From Viola odorata (lineage: Eukaryota > Streptophyta > Magnoliopsida > Malpighiales > Violaceae): a DNA stretch of 64,000 bases. The notes below the pieces were generated by a model. The model saw only the letters and a program-made list of their open reading frames with translations. It made no database searches and was not told the DNA's origin. Where the stretch lies: the NCBI GenBank assembly GCA_963691705.1, contig OY829546.1:10001-74000 (forward strand), in the 5' to 3' direction. The translations under genes and the position numbers were made by a program. Below, piece by piece: positions 35,106-47,551 of the stretch (within the stretch, counting starts at the first letter, position 1; every line of letters starts with the position of its first letter).

Positions 35106-36327
35106 GTGGGGAACACTGATGTTTCTTCCTCTGTAGCTATATCTATATATATAGGGACCTGCCATTTTCGTTGTTGATTGTTTCCTTTTCTTTCTTTTTG
35201 CTTGTAACAAAAGTGCATGCTTTCGTTCTCAGAAAAAGAAACAGTGCAGGCTCTCTATTAAACTTCCCATGTTAGTCGTTTGGATAACGGAAATGATAGC
35301 ATACTCTGAAGTGGAAGCCTGTGTTTCAGTTTCAGAAGCTCCTTGTAAGTATTTGACATGCAGAATCAGAGAGAGGAGACTGGCACCTTATTCAGCTAGG
35401 GCAGTCCAGCTTGGCGACATCTCTTTACTTATTACATGAAATTGTGGGCACTACTTTGGTGATTCCTGTGGAGCTTATTGCAACTGTTAGGATCTTTAAA
35501 GGAGAGATGAAAATTACTCTGGGTCAAAAAACATCAAATTTCACATACACTACCCAATAACTATCACACAAGTTTCTATTCTATCCACCACCATTGCCGA
35601 CGGTTACCTTTACTAGGAATAGTTAAAATATACACTCGTGATGTAAAACTTAGATCGTTTCTTTGGAATATAATTTTTTGAGTAATACTGAAAAACTTTG
35701 GAATATAAATAGGTGCGAATATAAAGGAGTCATTATACTGAAAGTAAGAATATATAAATTTATAATAAGGAATTTAGATCGTTTCTTTATAGAGTGATAA
35801 TTATTAGAATATGTAGTTTGCAATTGATACCGTATAAAAATGTAGATCACTTCTTAACGAGCAGAGTTGCATACTTTACCTACCTAACTCCCGTTCTACT
35901 CTCTTTTTTCACATCGACGACAATGAAATACCTGAAATACCTTATGGATCGTACAAGTACAACATCCCAGCCGTGCCTCACCAGAGCTTAGTTACCAGGA
36001 GTCTCTGTAAATTGAAATAAATATCTATCCATCACTTGCAGAACATCTACCTAGGGCGCAGCTAAAAGAAATTGCATACATAAAGATTAAAAATTTCTTT
36101 TTTTCAGTTAACTGTTATGTCAAGTTGCATCATCCAAGGGCAGACCTATCATTTTTTTTCTTCCATTTCTTTCATGCTGCTGACGAGGATTGCAGCATCC
36201 TTCAATTTCCATCACGGAGCGTTCTCATCTCCCCAATAACTCTCAAACCTATCATTTTCAGTCTGTCATAATTCCAACCACAAGCAGTAGCCATTTGGAT
36301 AGTTGAAAACCATTTGGCACTCAATAG
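35106..36327. other. Intergenic stretch before DCAF1
   Basis: After the duplicated GTGGG this is unremarkable, partly AT-rich DNA with no supportable gene. The last few hundred bases next to 36328 are expected to be the DCAF1 3' UTR. Confidence 0.5.
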
Positions 36328-39300
36328 TTAAACCCATCCATTACCCATAAAGTCATCTTCATCACCGCTGCTGAATGATTCAAGATCCTGACTGTCATCA
36401 TCAGCATCCTCATCACCCTCGGTCACAATCTCTAATATCCCAGGGCCACCATCCAAGTCCAAGTCATCCATCATAAAGTCCCCATCATCCTCATCATCGT
36501 CGTCACTGACACTATCATCGTCATTGCTCATGTCATCAGCATCACTCTCACCATCCCCATCTAGGTCTGGACCTAGTATGGGATCAATATCAGCATCCTC
36601 ATCCTCGTCTTCCTCATCTTCCTCACTCTCAGCGTCATCAGGATCAGAATCATCATCAGTTGGCCTTCGACGACCAATTTCATAAACCCTAGCAGATGCA
36701 AACATCTCCTCTTGGTCATCCATTGTAATCAACCCAACAAAAGAATCTGTCGCCTCAGTAGAGAAATCGAGGACACAGCGGTCTACAGGAGTAGTGGCAA
36801 TTTCACAGTAGTTTATTGCATCTACGGTGCGGAAAGCGGCAAATAGAGGATGTTTCACACGACGGGTGTGAACTGCTGACATCACATCATCTAGGTTTCT
36901 TCTTAGTATTGCATAAATCACATCCCCACGTGCATTAAATGTTATTGCTGTTTGGTCCAACGAAGGTACGCTTCGTAGAAGCCTAAATTTCCTGAGATCC
37001 CAAACCTCGGAGTTTATGATCACCTGCTCAAACAAAATAGACAGTGAAATTGAGATGCAAGCTATACTTAGAAACCAGAAAAACTAAACAGAAAGGTAAC
37101 AACATCATCAACAGGTTTTTCTTCAACACTTTTCCAAGTTCAGCTATTATATGGATAGTTACGCTACAAGCAAGCAGTACCAAATTCAGTACAGATTCAG
37201 TTGTACACAAACGTTCAGAGTAAAATTCTAACTTAGCAACGCATGATAAGAGAGATGAACCGCACGAGAGTAAATAAATATCACCATCTGTGATTTACGG
37301 TCTGCCGACAACAAAATTATAGTTGAACTAATCTAGCAATATTGATTAAGCAGGGTGTTATGGCATAGCATACCTCATTCCCGGCAGGATGGAATCCACC
37401 ACCCCCATAATCAGTAAATTGATCAAAGCGATGAACAGGACCAGATTGTCGTCTATCCCACAAGACCCCATTCCAAAGAAGCATTGAATCCGAAGGGCTG
37501 AAATGCACAAGGGAATAAACATGACCACGACCTGTAGAACTCATAACTGCATCTGACAATGTAGATTCCACCTGACAGGTTTGAACATCGTAAAGGAAAA
37601 TCTCTCTTCGAGACACCTCAGTTGACAAGGCTGCAAATATATTACCAGAGTTGCTAAACTTGGCAGACTTGCACCCATCTAATGAATGAATAGGCCCACC
37701 TGATATTGAAGAGCCATCCCACAAGCGTACATCTTGGGAACTTGAAGAGAGGAGCAGCTGAGTTTCACCTGATATGTATGACTGAACAAGTGTCAAAGGA
37801 GACTGGTGGCTTGTGAAACTCTCCAGCACATTGTTGCTGTTGGAGTCAAAAACTTTGAGATCTCCAGCATGACTGCCAACCGCAATATGCGAGGAATCAC
37901 CGAGAAAAGTTAAGCATGTCAAAAGGGTTCCATTATCATCTCTGCAAGTCCTCCATGGCCTGAATCTGCTATATACAAATTGGCGATCCCTACGGTTTCC
38001 ATGAACTCCCCCATATACATTTCTGAACTCACGTGAACCTAGCCTGGCAGTTACATTCGATGGCGCATCAAGACTCCTTTTTGGCTCAGGGCAAACATGT
38101 GGGTGTAAGAGAGAGAGAGGTGGAAGAGTAGTTATTGGAGCTGGGCACTGGCGATGCTGGTGTTTGAGATACTGAACAACCACAGAATCTAGAGTTAACC
38201 TCTCTGAGTTGGACTGGTTATCACTAGGAATACCAGGTTGGGTGGAGTTACCGTACGGGGTGTCATCCACATAATCTGCCAAAGTGCTGGATGTCGAACG
38301 TCCATGGAAATCTCTTAAATTAGAACAAGGTGTTGACAATCCAACGGTGTCAATGGAAGAACTGTTCTTACGTGCACTATTAGGTGTCATAAAAACTGGA
38401 GACCTAAGCCCATGCTCGCCAATGTTGGCTCGTTTACAAGATGATACAGAGACAGAATCCTTGATGTCGGACGATTTTCGTTTCATTGGCATCAAAATTG
38501 GAGTCTTACACACAGACTCTGTGCCAGGACTAGCATAGAAGATTTTTCTATTGGAATCATGGTGTTGCTGCTGATTTTTTAACTGTGACCCAACAGTTGG
38601 TGAGAAAACAAGTGGTCTCTTCCTTGAACTAGCCTCACATCTCAAGCTGGAATACTCATCGCAGGCAGACACTTTTGATTTTTCAGAAAGAAATCCCCGA
38701 GGGGTCCGACCAGACGGCCATTGAATCTGTATTGACAGAGTTTCCTGCGTGGATACTTGGTGTACAAGACTTGATGCACCTGCCAATGATGGCAAAGGTG
38801 TCAATTGAGCCTCTTTCAGCAGGGTAGAGGCAGTTCCCACCAAACCAGATGCCTGAAGGTGTTCATGTATCAGTAGCAATAGTTCCCTGGATATTTCAGA
38901 TGCACACAAAACACAACAACGCAGAAAAAAATGAGAAAGGGGATCAAAGATGCTTAAACACACTGTACCAAGGATGCAACACACACCTGGAGTGGTAAGT
39001 GATGGGAGTAGCAGCAGCTATTGCTGCTCTCTCTATGCGCCTCAAAGTAGGGGTAGCGGCATCAGTAGCTGCTAAAGTACTTGCACGCCCAGAATTTGTA
39101 ACAATCTGCAGAAATCAGTAGAGATGCACAAAGGGAAGTAAGCAGGAGCATGGCTGCAAAGCCAGAAGAGCTATTCATGTGTGTATTGCAATCCAGCCCC
39201 AACCACACAGGGAACCCATGAACCCAGTTGCTTTCCAGGTGGGGTTTCTGCTAAGACCCTTTTTCCAGAACCCATGCATGACCCGTAACCCCTGGGCCAG

Positions 39301-42300
39301 ACCCTGTAATCCGCAGACGGGTTGCATGGGTCTTGCGGGTCTTGTTGTTGAGTTTATCTTTTATTAAAAACAAAATTAATGGTAAAAACGTTATTTTAAA
39401 GTTTTAACAACCCTGATTTTTTTAATACATGTGCATGTGTTGTGGTTGTATGTTACCTAAAATATATTCCAACTACACTATTTGAGTTTAGGGTCATTTT
39501 TGGGCAATAATCAAGCATTTTTACTAAATTAAATGAAATTTACTGATATTTTATGGAAAAAGGAATTTTTTGTATATGAAGTATCCAATATTATATTTAG
39601 GTCCTGTTCACCCCCGGTTGGCCCTCTGACACTTTATCTTCCCCCCAGGTCAGTGTCAGCCCGGACCTGAAAACTTTGCTTTTGCTACTGTTACGTATGT
39701 TTTAGTGTGAGCATACTATGTGTAGACATTACCGCAATTAGCTCAATTGCCACCTGTGCAAGCTCAGCTTGCCATCTGCCTTGTTCAGTTCCAGATATAT
39801 GGCCACCTGAATCACGAATTAGCTCTGAAACCTTCTTCCCAACCTAAACATCCAAGTTAAGTCAGTAACACAAAGGCATAGAAATCTATTTCATTATACA
39901 GACGTGGCAAGGTGATAAGAGGGCTGGAAAAAAATGCTCTAAAAAAACTTTTAGGAGGGAAAAAAAGAGGAGATATCAGCAACCTTAAACTAGTTACAAA
40001 CTTTTTACAAACATATGAAGAATCTTTACCTGAAGTTTGGTCAATATGTGGGCAATTGTATCATCTCTTGCTAAACCAAGCAGTACTCGGCAAGCAAGAG
40101 CTCTAATGCAGTCTAGAGCAGCAGGAGGTGAGTAAATACGGGGCTGGAGGAGATGCAGAAGGACCTTTATACCATTATTAGCACGAACAGCCTCTCTTGC
40201 TTGACGATATACTTGTTCCATTTGAGCAGCAAGGCCAGCACAACCTGCTCCAGTACCTAAATATATTCTTCGATCTCCAACTAATCCTGAAGTTGCTGTA
40301 GGAACAGGAGTTTGAGAATTTCCACTGATGGATCGGGCCACAGAACTCACAGCAATTCCTCTATCAACAAAACTAGATTCCCCATTGCGCTCCCTTAGAT
40401 CATTCTGGGAAGGCATGTTAACAGCTCGATCTGAGATATTACGTTCTGTGTTTCTATCTCTAGTCTCCATGGGAAGAGCATTTGACGACAGAACAGAAAC
40501 AGACTGCTGACCTTGTGCAAGCAGAGGTGGTCTATTGCTAATTGAAGGTGGTGGGCACACAAGATTGATTAGTACATTCAATGCTGGCTGTATAATCTGA
40601 AAAAATACAAAGAATCAAAACAAGTCAACACAGGCACAACCCAACCTAAATATTTGCCATGAAATCTTGCTAAATGCTGTTAGCATTGCCAATGAATAGC
40701 AATAAGAACAAGCACAACAAGGCTAGCTAAACAAAGTAAGCCTTGCACTAAAAGCATCTACCTCAGGATCAACATAATTACTGGCGATGTTTGCAGCATC
40801 CAAAATTACAGCTATACCAACACGATTATTGCTTAATGTGGAATTTACAATCATTTTGCGGCTTTCAAACACCAATGTAGCAATGTGCAAAACACCTAAT
40901 GCATACTGAAGCAAGTCGTGCAGATAACGTTCAACCGGAGGTGCCTGCAAAAACAAGCCAAAATGGACATTACTAGTCAGTATAGGCAATGGAGATGATA
41001 AAGTAAAGAACAAAAATCATATTCAGACATAACCTGGCACAATTCCAACATGGTAATATGCCCATTAAAGCCTAAGAACTTGTCAACTGCAGGAAAACGC
41101 GCTCTCACAAATGCAGATCCCAGCTTTCGATCTTTCTGCAACTGCAGAAAGACCACATCCATGGCCTCATTACTAATGTCAAGTGGCTTGTATGGAGCCC
41201 TCACACTTGGAATACTCCGCACCACACTACGATTGTTTTTATTTGGACGAATTGAGTCAACAAGCAAAAGAAGATGTGCTCTGAAATATTGCCGCAAAGC
41301 AACACACGTGTGGTAAGCAATCTGCTTCTCTGAAGATGTCAGCACTTCTGCTGGTGAACGTTCATTGCGGAGAGCTGCTGAATTAGACAGGTTACCAGAG
41401 TTAACACCAGATCTTACAGACGCAGCATCATTCAAGAGACCTAGCACCTTCTGTAAGCCATCCTGAGCATCAAAAGCATCAACAATAGCTCTAAACACAA
41501 ATGCAGCACCAAAAAATAGAGCAGCATTTTTCCTGGCTTGATCCTGTCGGCACTCGAGAAGTTGAATGGCTAATTCAACCACTTGATGGACAACATCTGA
41601 AGGAAGTGCACAGACACGTTCCATTATGCCCTGCAACAAGATTTCCCCCCCAAAAAAGAAACAAAGTTATGTATTAATGGAAAGACTACATGAGACTTAA
41701 TATCACCTGAAGGATGACACTTAAATTATAAGCAAATTACCTGAAGAGAACCTATAGTAAACAAGCAAGAAGAAAGACCAAAAAGGTTTTGTTCAACCCT
41801 TGGAACAGATAGCAATTTCTGCATTCCACTCCGATCCACAAATAATGCAGCAAATTTCCTGTGGGCAGCTAGAGCACATATAAGCTTCATCACGTCAGGC
41901 AAAAGCATTACTGTCTTTGAAGCTTCCATATGGTTATAGTTGCGTTGCAATAGTGCAAGACATACATCTACCCCCTTCTCATGTAAGACTGGTCCGAGAA
42001 CCTCAACATACTCACCCAACATCTCAAGGCACTGAATGCAGTATTTTTCTCTCAATTGTGCCAAGGATTCAAAGTCAGGGATGAAATATGGTTCAGCTTC
42101 TTCATTTGCTTCTTCTTTCGTTTCACCAAACTTCACTAGGTCATCGTTCGTACTTCTATGGTTCCTGACACCCACTCACCAGGAATTTCAGGAGTTGCAC
42201 TAAAACCAAATACAGCTCAAAAATGAAAAGAAAAGGAAAACTAATACAACAAAACTAACCTAGAAACTTCAATTGCATTAGCAGCGTCAACAACAGTTGA

Positions 42301-44766
42301 CGCAGCACGGGAGGCAGCCAAAACTGCAGCTTCTTCATTGTTACTTGATCTGTATTCCTGATAAATAAATGATTATATTTATGACGTTGTTCAGCTTCAC
42401 ATCACATAAAATTGCAAGAACATTTGCAATTAATAAAGATAAAGTTCCACACCTCTAAAGCAGCAGTCTTGACAACTTCAGCAGCATCATCTCCAGCTGC
42501 TTTGATGGCTTCAGGAGGTGCATTAGCTGCTCTGGCTTCAGCTTCAGCAGCCCTAACTGCTTTCTTTACCAGGTCTAAAATATCTTTGGCTCCAATTCTG
42601 CAGTCCTGGAAACAATCATCATTATCCTCTCTGTCAACATCCAACCCCTCCAGACTTACATGCTCCATATACTTTATGACATCCACACCTTTTTTTACAT
42701 CGGAACTCTTAACCAAGTTCCTCTCTTTAGTACTCCGACCCTGCACTGATCGACTACCAGATCCTGGAGATGTCAAAACCTGGTCAGTCTCAAGTCCTGC
42801 TTCATTAGCTCTCCCCCTGACTCTAAGTCTTGCCGACCCACGAGAGACCTTGCGTCTTGATGAGTCATCTCTACCACTTTCATCACCATCTCCAGTTTTT
42901 GCCTTTCCCTCACGAAGTTCTCGCGCATGCCGTCTGTCCCCACCATCAGCATCGATGTCATCAATATCTTCTCCCAGTGCTTCCAAAGATCTCTCATCAG
43001 CATCAGCTAAAGACCGCTCATCTGTTATCCATGGATTATTGTCATGAGGAGCTTCTGAAACCTGCCGTCCCCTACACCGTCCTTCTTCCCTACCTCTGAT
43101 AGAGGAAGTAGAAGACAAATTCTTGCTGTCCATTGCATAAGAAGCATCTTTTTGGTTTGTGCTCGTTTCCCCGAGAACACGTATACGTAGAAAGCGCATC
43201 AGCTTTGCTGATAACCCAGATGTCAATACATCTTCAACCACATGACCACCACTGTACCAGAGGGGAAAGCAAAGTCAGGTATAATCTCAAACAATACATG
43301 TAAAGAAAATAAGCCATCCATGGCCAGTGCATACCCAGCCAAACATACAGCAAGGAGTCCAGTAGAATAGGTTTTCAACATTTCATAATCAGATGCTCCA
43401 TGTCTCCACATGTCATGCTTCCAATTACGACCTTCACTGGAAGATCTGGTAGTCTCATCCATCACCCAGCCTTTTACGTTATCCATTACAGGTTCTTCAA
43501 ACACATGAGGATACTGTGAACGATTTGCAACTCATCAAGAAAACCAATAGGCAGTAAAATTAAAGTGAAATTGAAATTAAAACAGATCAGATGCTCAAGG
43601 AAAAAGGAATCATACAATCCAAGTCAGTGAACAACTCAAAAGAAGCCGGGCAGCAGATGCCTGAATGGAGATCGAATATCTAGTTTCAGACAGAAACTTT
43701 GAAGATATCAATTCAAAAAATTCATCATTCTCCTGAAGAGGAAATACAGGGAAATCTTTAGCAAAAGAACTTGGGAAAATGGTTTTTTGACAACAAAAAA
43801 ACAGAATGAAATAAGAAAGCTGCAGAAGAACAATAAACACAAAGACATAAATGAAAGGTACCCGAACTAGATTCCCAAGCCGCCCAATGTTGTGAGAAGC
43901 ACGATTATTATTGGAAGATTGACCATTATCTCTCAGGTACCTGAGTAACATTGGTACACAAACAAATGTTAGCTGAGACCTCATAATAAAGAGGTGCGCG
44001 CAGAACCAAGATGCAGAAGGAAAATTAAAGGAGCGAGCATTCTCTTTCAGTTAAGATGGTCAGAGTAGTTGAAAATTAAAAACTGAAATGCAATAGGCAT
44101 ACTTGAACATCTAAAACTAGAATTTGCGTATGGTTAGAACATGTATTTAATGTTCTGGAAAACAGAAATCGTTAGCTTTGGAGGAAGTGGAAACAGGATT
44201 GTTGGTATGCAATGGGATAGGTGCAAAAGGCATTGGAGGGCGGCAAGATGCATTTTAAACTCTAAAGTTGAAATGAAGTGATTCCACCAGGCCGTGGGTT
44301 ATGACGTGAGTGACAAAAGCGGACACTGGTAGGCTAAGTCGTGCAAGAACAGAACGAAAACACAGCTACAAAAGCTGAAGCTTAAGGTGATATGAAAAAG
44401 GAGCGAAAACAGTAGAGATCGAGTATAGTACAGTATAGGATGGTAACAATGACAGGAAAGAACGGCGAGCCTAAATGAAGATGACATAACAGAAAGTAAA
44501 ACATACAGGGCCTCTTGGTTTTCGAGAAGAGAGGAAAGGGCGTGGAGCAGCATAGGGTTAGGGTTATCGTGGGAAGAAGTGATTCTGTCCATCAATCTCT
44601 GTGCCTTATCAATCAACTCATCATCCTCCTTCTTCCGTTCATCTTCAGCGCCTTCGGCTTCGGTTTCTCCTCCCGCTCCTTCTCTTTGGGGGAGCGATTG
44701 AGATTCAGTAGCCACCGCTGCAGCGGCTTGCTCTTGCCGCCATGGTTCGTCTCCGGCGCCCTCCAT
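36328..44766 (-). CDS. DCAF1: DCAF1, substrate receptor of CUL4-DDB1 ubiquitin ligase
   Basis: Fourteen exons, from the 5' end: 44766-44507, 43940-43862, 43732-43616, 43513-43335, 43251-42453, 42357-42260, 42164-41741, 41630-41034, 40944-40762, 40596-40030, 39843-39733, 39105-38987, 38886-37374, 37023-36328. They total 5742 bases, 1913 residues, close to the Arabidopsis protein. The N-terminal ~1150 residues form a helical/armadillo-like region. A LisH-type segment (RELLLLIHEHLQASGLV) starts near 1178, WD40 repeats follow, and two DDB1-contacting WDxR motifs are WDRR 1654-1657 and WDLR 1690-1693. The tail (~1800-1905) is very acidic. DCAF1 brings nuclear substrates to CUL4-DDB1 for ubiquitination and is essential in plant embryos. 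All borders are GT-AG and the frame is intact. Confidence 0.96.
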
Positions 44767-45190
44767 TAGTCTAGTGAGGGTTCTGGACAATACAAAACCA
44801 AAAACACAAACCACTATCCCTCTATGTGCATGTATTATTCAATGGAATGCAAATTCCTCTCTGAAATATACCGCAGCGGAAAGGAGGAGGAAAGCGTTAA
44901 TAACTTTAATAGAGATCGTTTAAATTCAGACCTCCAATTCACAAAATAATTTTTAATAAAAATGAAAAAGATTGGTCGACGAGTATGTCTGCCTCAGCCT
45001 TTTATAGTTAGCGCTGTGGCACCGATGCCACCCCACCCTCGCCTTTGCTAGGCAAATTACCCAGCCGAAACTTTCCGATAGATCCGACCCGCTACGCCTA
45101 ACCCTAACCTCTTTGTTCCAAGCTAATTCCTACCTTTTTTTTCTTTTTTTAAGAATAATAATAAATTGAAAAATATTACTATTATTTTTT
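44767..45190. promoter_or_regulatory. DCAF1 upstream region
   Basis: DCAF1 starts at 44766 on the minus strand, so this 0.4 kb should contain its 5' UTR and proximal promoter. No clear TATA box stands out, as often in housekeeping genes. CCTAACCCTAACC at about 45097-45109 is a short telomere-like motif, too short to be an interstitial telomere. Confidence 0.35.
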
Positions 45191-46322
45191 GGGAAAAGGC
45201 ACCCGTGGGTCTCCACGGTTATTATTTTCATTTTAGTTGGTCCCCAAAATGGTTCTGGGTTCCCACGGGTCCCTAGCGTTAAGGCTGTTAGTCACCACAG
45301 GTCCCCGCCATCAAATTCGACCCTAACGGACACTAACGGCCATTAACTCTGAATTTTTTATTATTATTTCTGACACTGAGCCCCACTTGTCAGATTTTCC
45401 AGGTTTTTTATTTTCTTAATATCTAAACAAATTAGTTTTATTAATTAATATAAAAATTCTAAAAAAATGCAAAAAAATTATAAAAAATCAAACAAAAATA
45501 AACAATTCTGAAAAATGTAAAAATAACCAAAAAAAGTTAATTAATCTTAAAATCCAAAAAAAAAACTCCAAAAAAATTAATTAATCCAAAAATCTAGAAA
45601 AAAAATGTAAAATCTAGAAAAATGATAAAAATCCAAAATAAAAATAATTAATCTAAAAATCTAGAAAAATTGTAAAAATTCCCAAAAGAATAATTTATCT
45701 AAAAATTCAGAGAAAATGTAAAAATTCCAAAAAAAAATTAATTCTAAAAAATGTAAAAATAACCAAATTAATTATTTTTATTTTGGTTTTTTATCATTTT
45801 TCTAGATTCTTATATTTTTTCTAGATTTTAAGATTAATTAATTTTTTGGTTAATTTTACATTTTTCAGAATTGTTTATTTTTTTTACATTTTTCATTTTT
45901 TTTCTAGATTTTTAGATTAATTAATGTTTTTGCAACTTTTACAATTTTTTTGGATTTGTTACATTTTTTTTTGAATTTTTTACATTTTTTCGAATTTTTA
46001 CTATTTTTTTTAGATTTTTAGAGTTTTTACTCTTTTTTTATAAAATAAATTAACTAATTAATAAAAGTAATTTTTTAGATATTAAGAAAATAAGAAATCT
46101 GAAAAATCTGACGTGTGGGCCCAGTGTCGTGTGCTTTTTCAGAAATAATAATAAAAAATTCAGAGTTAACTGTCGTTAGTTTCCGTTAGGGTCGAATTTG
46201 ACGGCGGGGACCTGTGGTGACTAACGGCTTAAACGCTAGGGACCCATGGGAACCCAAAACCGTTTTGGGGACCAACTAAAATGAAAATAATAACCGTGGG
46301 AACCCACGGGTGCTTTTTCCCT
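45191..46322. mobile_element. MULE-like palindromic element, 9-bp TSD
   Basis: A 1132-bp non-coding palindrome. Ends read GGGAAAAGGCACCCGTGGG and CCCACGGGTGCTTTTTCCCT, and the arms match inverted for about 200 bp, including the pairs around CGTTAGGGTCGAATTTGA and ACCTGTGGTGACTAACGGC. The centre is AT-rich and also largely self-complementary. TTATTTTTT occurs at 45182-45190 and 46323-46331, a 9-bp duplication as for Mutator, though its simple sequence weakens it. It lies upstream of DCAF1. Confidence 0.75.
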
Positions 46323-46331
46323 TTATTTTTT

Positions 46332-47410
46332 ACAGGTGAGATTCAAAATATCATTATTTTTAAGTCTATGCATATTCTTGTTATTTTTTCTATAATCAAA
46401 TTTTAATTTTATAATTATATAAATGATACTTTTATTTCATTTCATAAGTATATTTTATTAGAAAATTGCGTCATTCATAATTGAAATTAATCATTAAAAA
46501 TTTATTTCAGAGATCAAAATAAAGTGAATAAAAAAATAGAGGTAAATTCAACTAGACAATTTTAAGTATCGAGTTTAATTCATCATTCAGAGCTGATTTT
46601 TAACCCAAAAAAATTAGAATCGGTTGTATAAAAATTATTAGAAGAAATTTTTACGTAGGTTTTAGCTTAACCAAATTTATAAACATATGAAAAAATATAA
46701 GTAAATGTATGGGTGAAAATTTCTAATGATTTTTTTTTAAAATTGAACATTTTTTTCAAATATGACCATTAAATTAATTATAAAATATTAGAGACACATC
46801 AATATTGATTAATTAGTAATAATAAATTATATAAAAATTATTAGAATGAGCAACTATATAAAATTTAATTAGACCAAATTATAAATACGAGATTAAATTA
46901 ATTATTTAAAAAATTAATTTATTTTTTTCTTATAAATACCTATAAAATTAATCGCCTAAAAATTTAATTAGAAAACTTTGATGAATACATGGATTGTATC
47001 ATTTTGGGGGTTAAAATAAGTCATTGTTTCTTTATTTATTAGATTTATTATTAGTAAAGATCCGGTGTGTCTTTTTATCTTTCCTAATTACTCTTTGTTT
47101 TTTTATATAATACATTCATCTTTCTTTGATATATATTAAATATAAAAAAAAAAAATTTGCAAATCGCAATAATACCATTCAACAAAAAAATTCAATTTTT
47201 TATTTTACTATGTCCAACTTTATGTATTCTTCTATCCGTAGAGTACTCAAGTGTATAGAAATAACTATAATAAAGTTTCTACTTATAGATTCGAATTTGG
47301 GTGATCTATTCATAACCAAAATGAAATTCAGGTGAAACTATAGGGAGGTCTGAATAAACTAATGTCGAAGAATCAACGAATGAGTTATGGTTAGGAGTTA
47401 CTCTCGTGAT
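46332..47410. other. AT-rich intergenic DNA
   Basis: Very AT-rich with no supportable ORF, RNA gene or repeat ends. Small ORFs here are low-complexity. Confidence 0.5.
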
Positions 47411-47551
47411 AGGGTTAATGAGATTTTTGGCACCTACACTCACCTTAATTTATTGATTTGGCACCTGAATTTATTTTCGGTTTTAAATGATCCTTGCACT
47501 CGAATGATCGTTCTCATTTGGCCCCTCATACGGACGCCGTTAAACATAAAT

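Noticed and set aside
34227..35218. ORFs inside the solo LTR, including one of 187 codons on the minus strand
   Set aside because: They lie within a defined LTR, have biased composition, and show no protein family.
42412..43099. Long plus-strand ORFs opposite DCAF1 exon 5
   Set aside because: Antisense shadows of an alanine/aspartate-rich coding exon.
36000..44800. Frameshifts in DCAF1
   Set aside because: All fourteen exons join in frame with GT-AG borders and sum to 1914 codons; no damage seen.
45097..45109. CCTAACCCTAACC as an interstitial telomere
   Set aside because: Only two imperfect units and not the 7-bp plant repeat.
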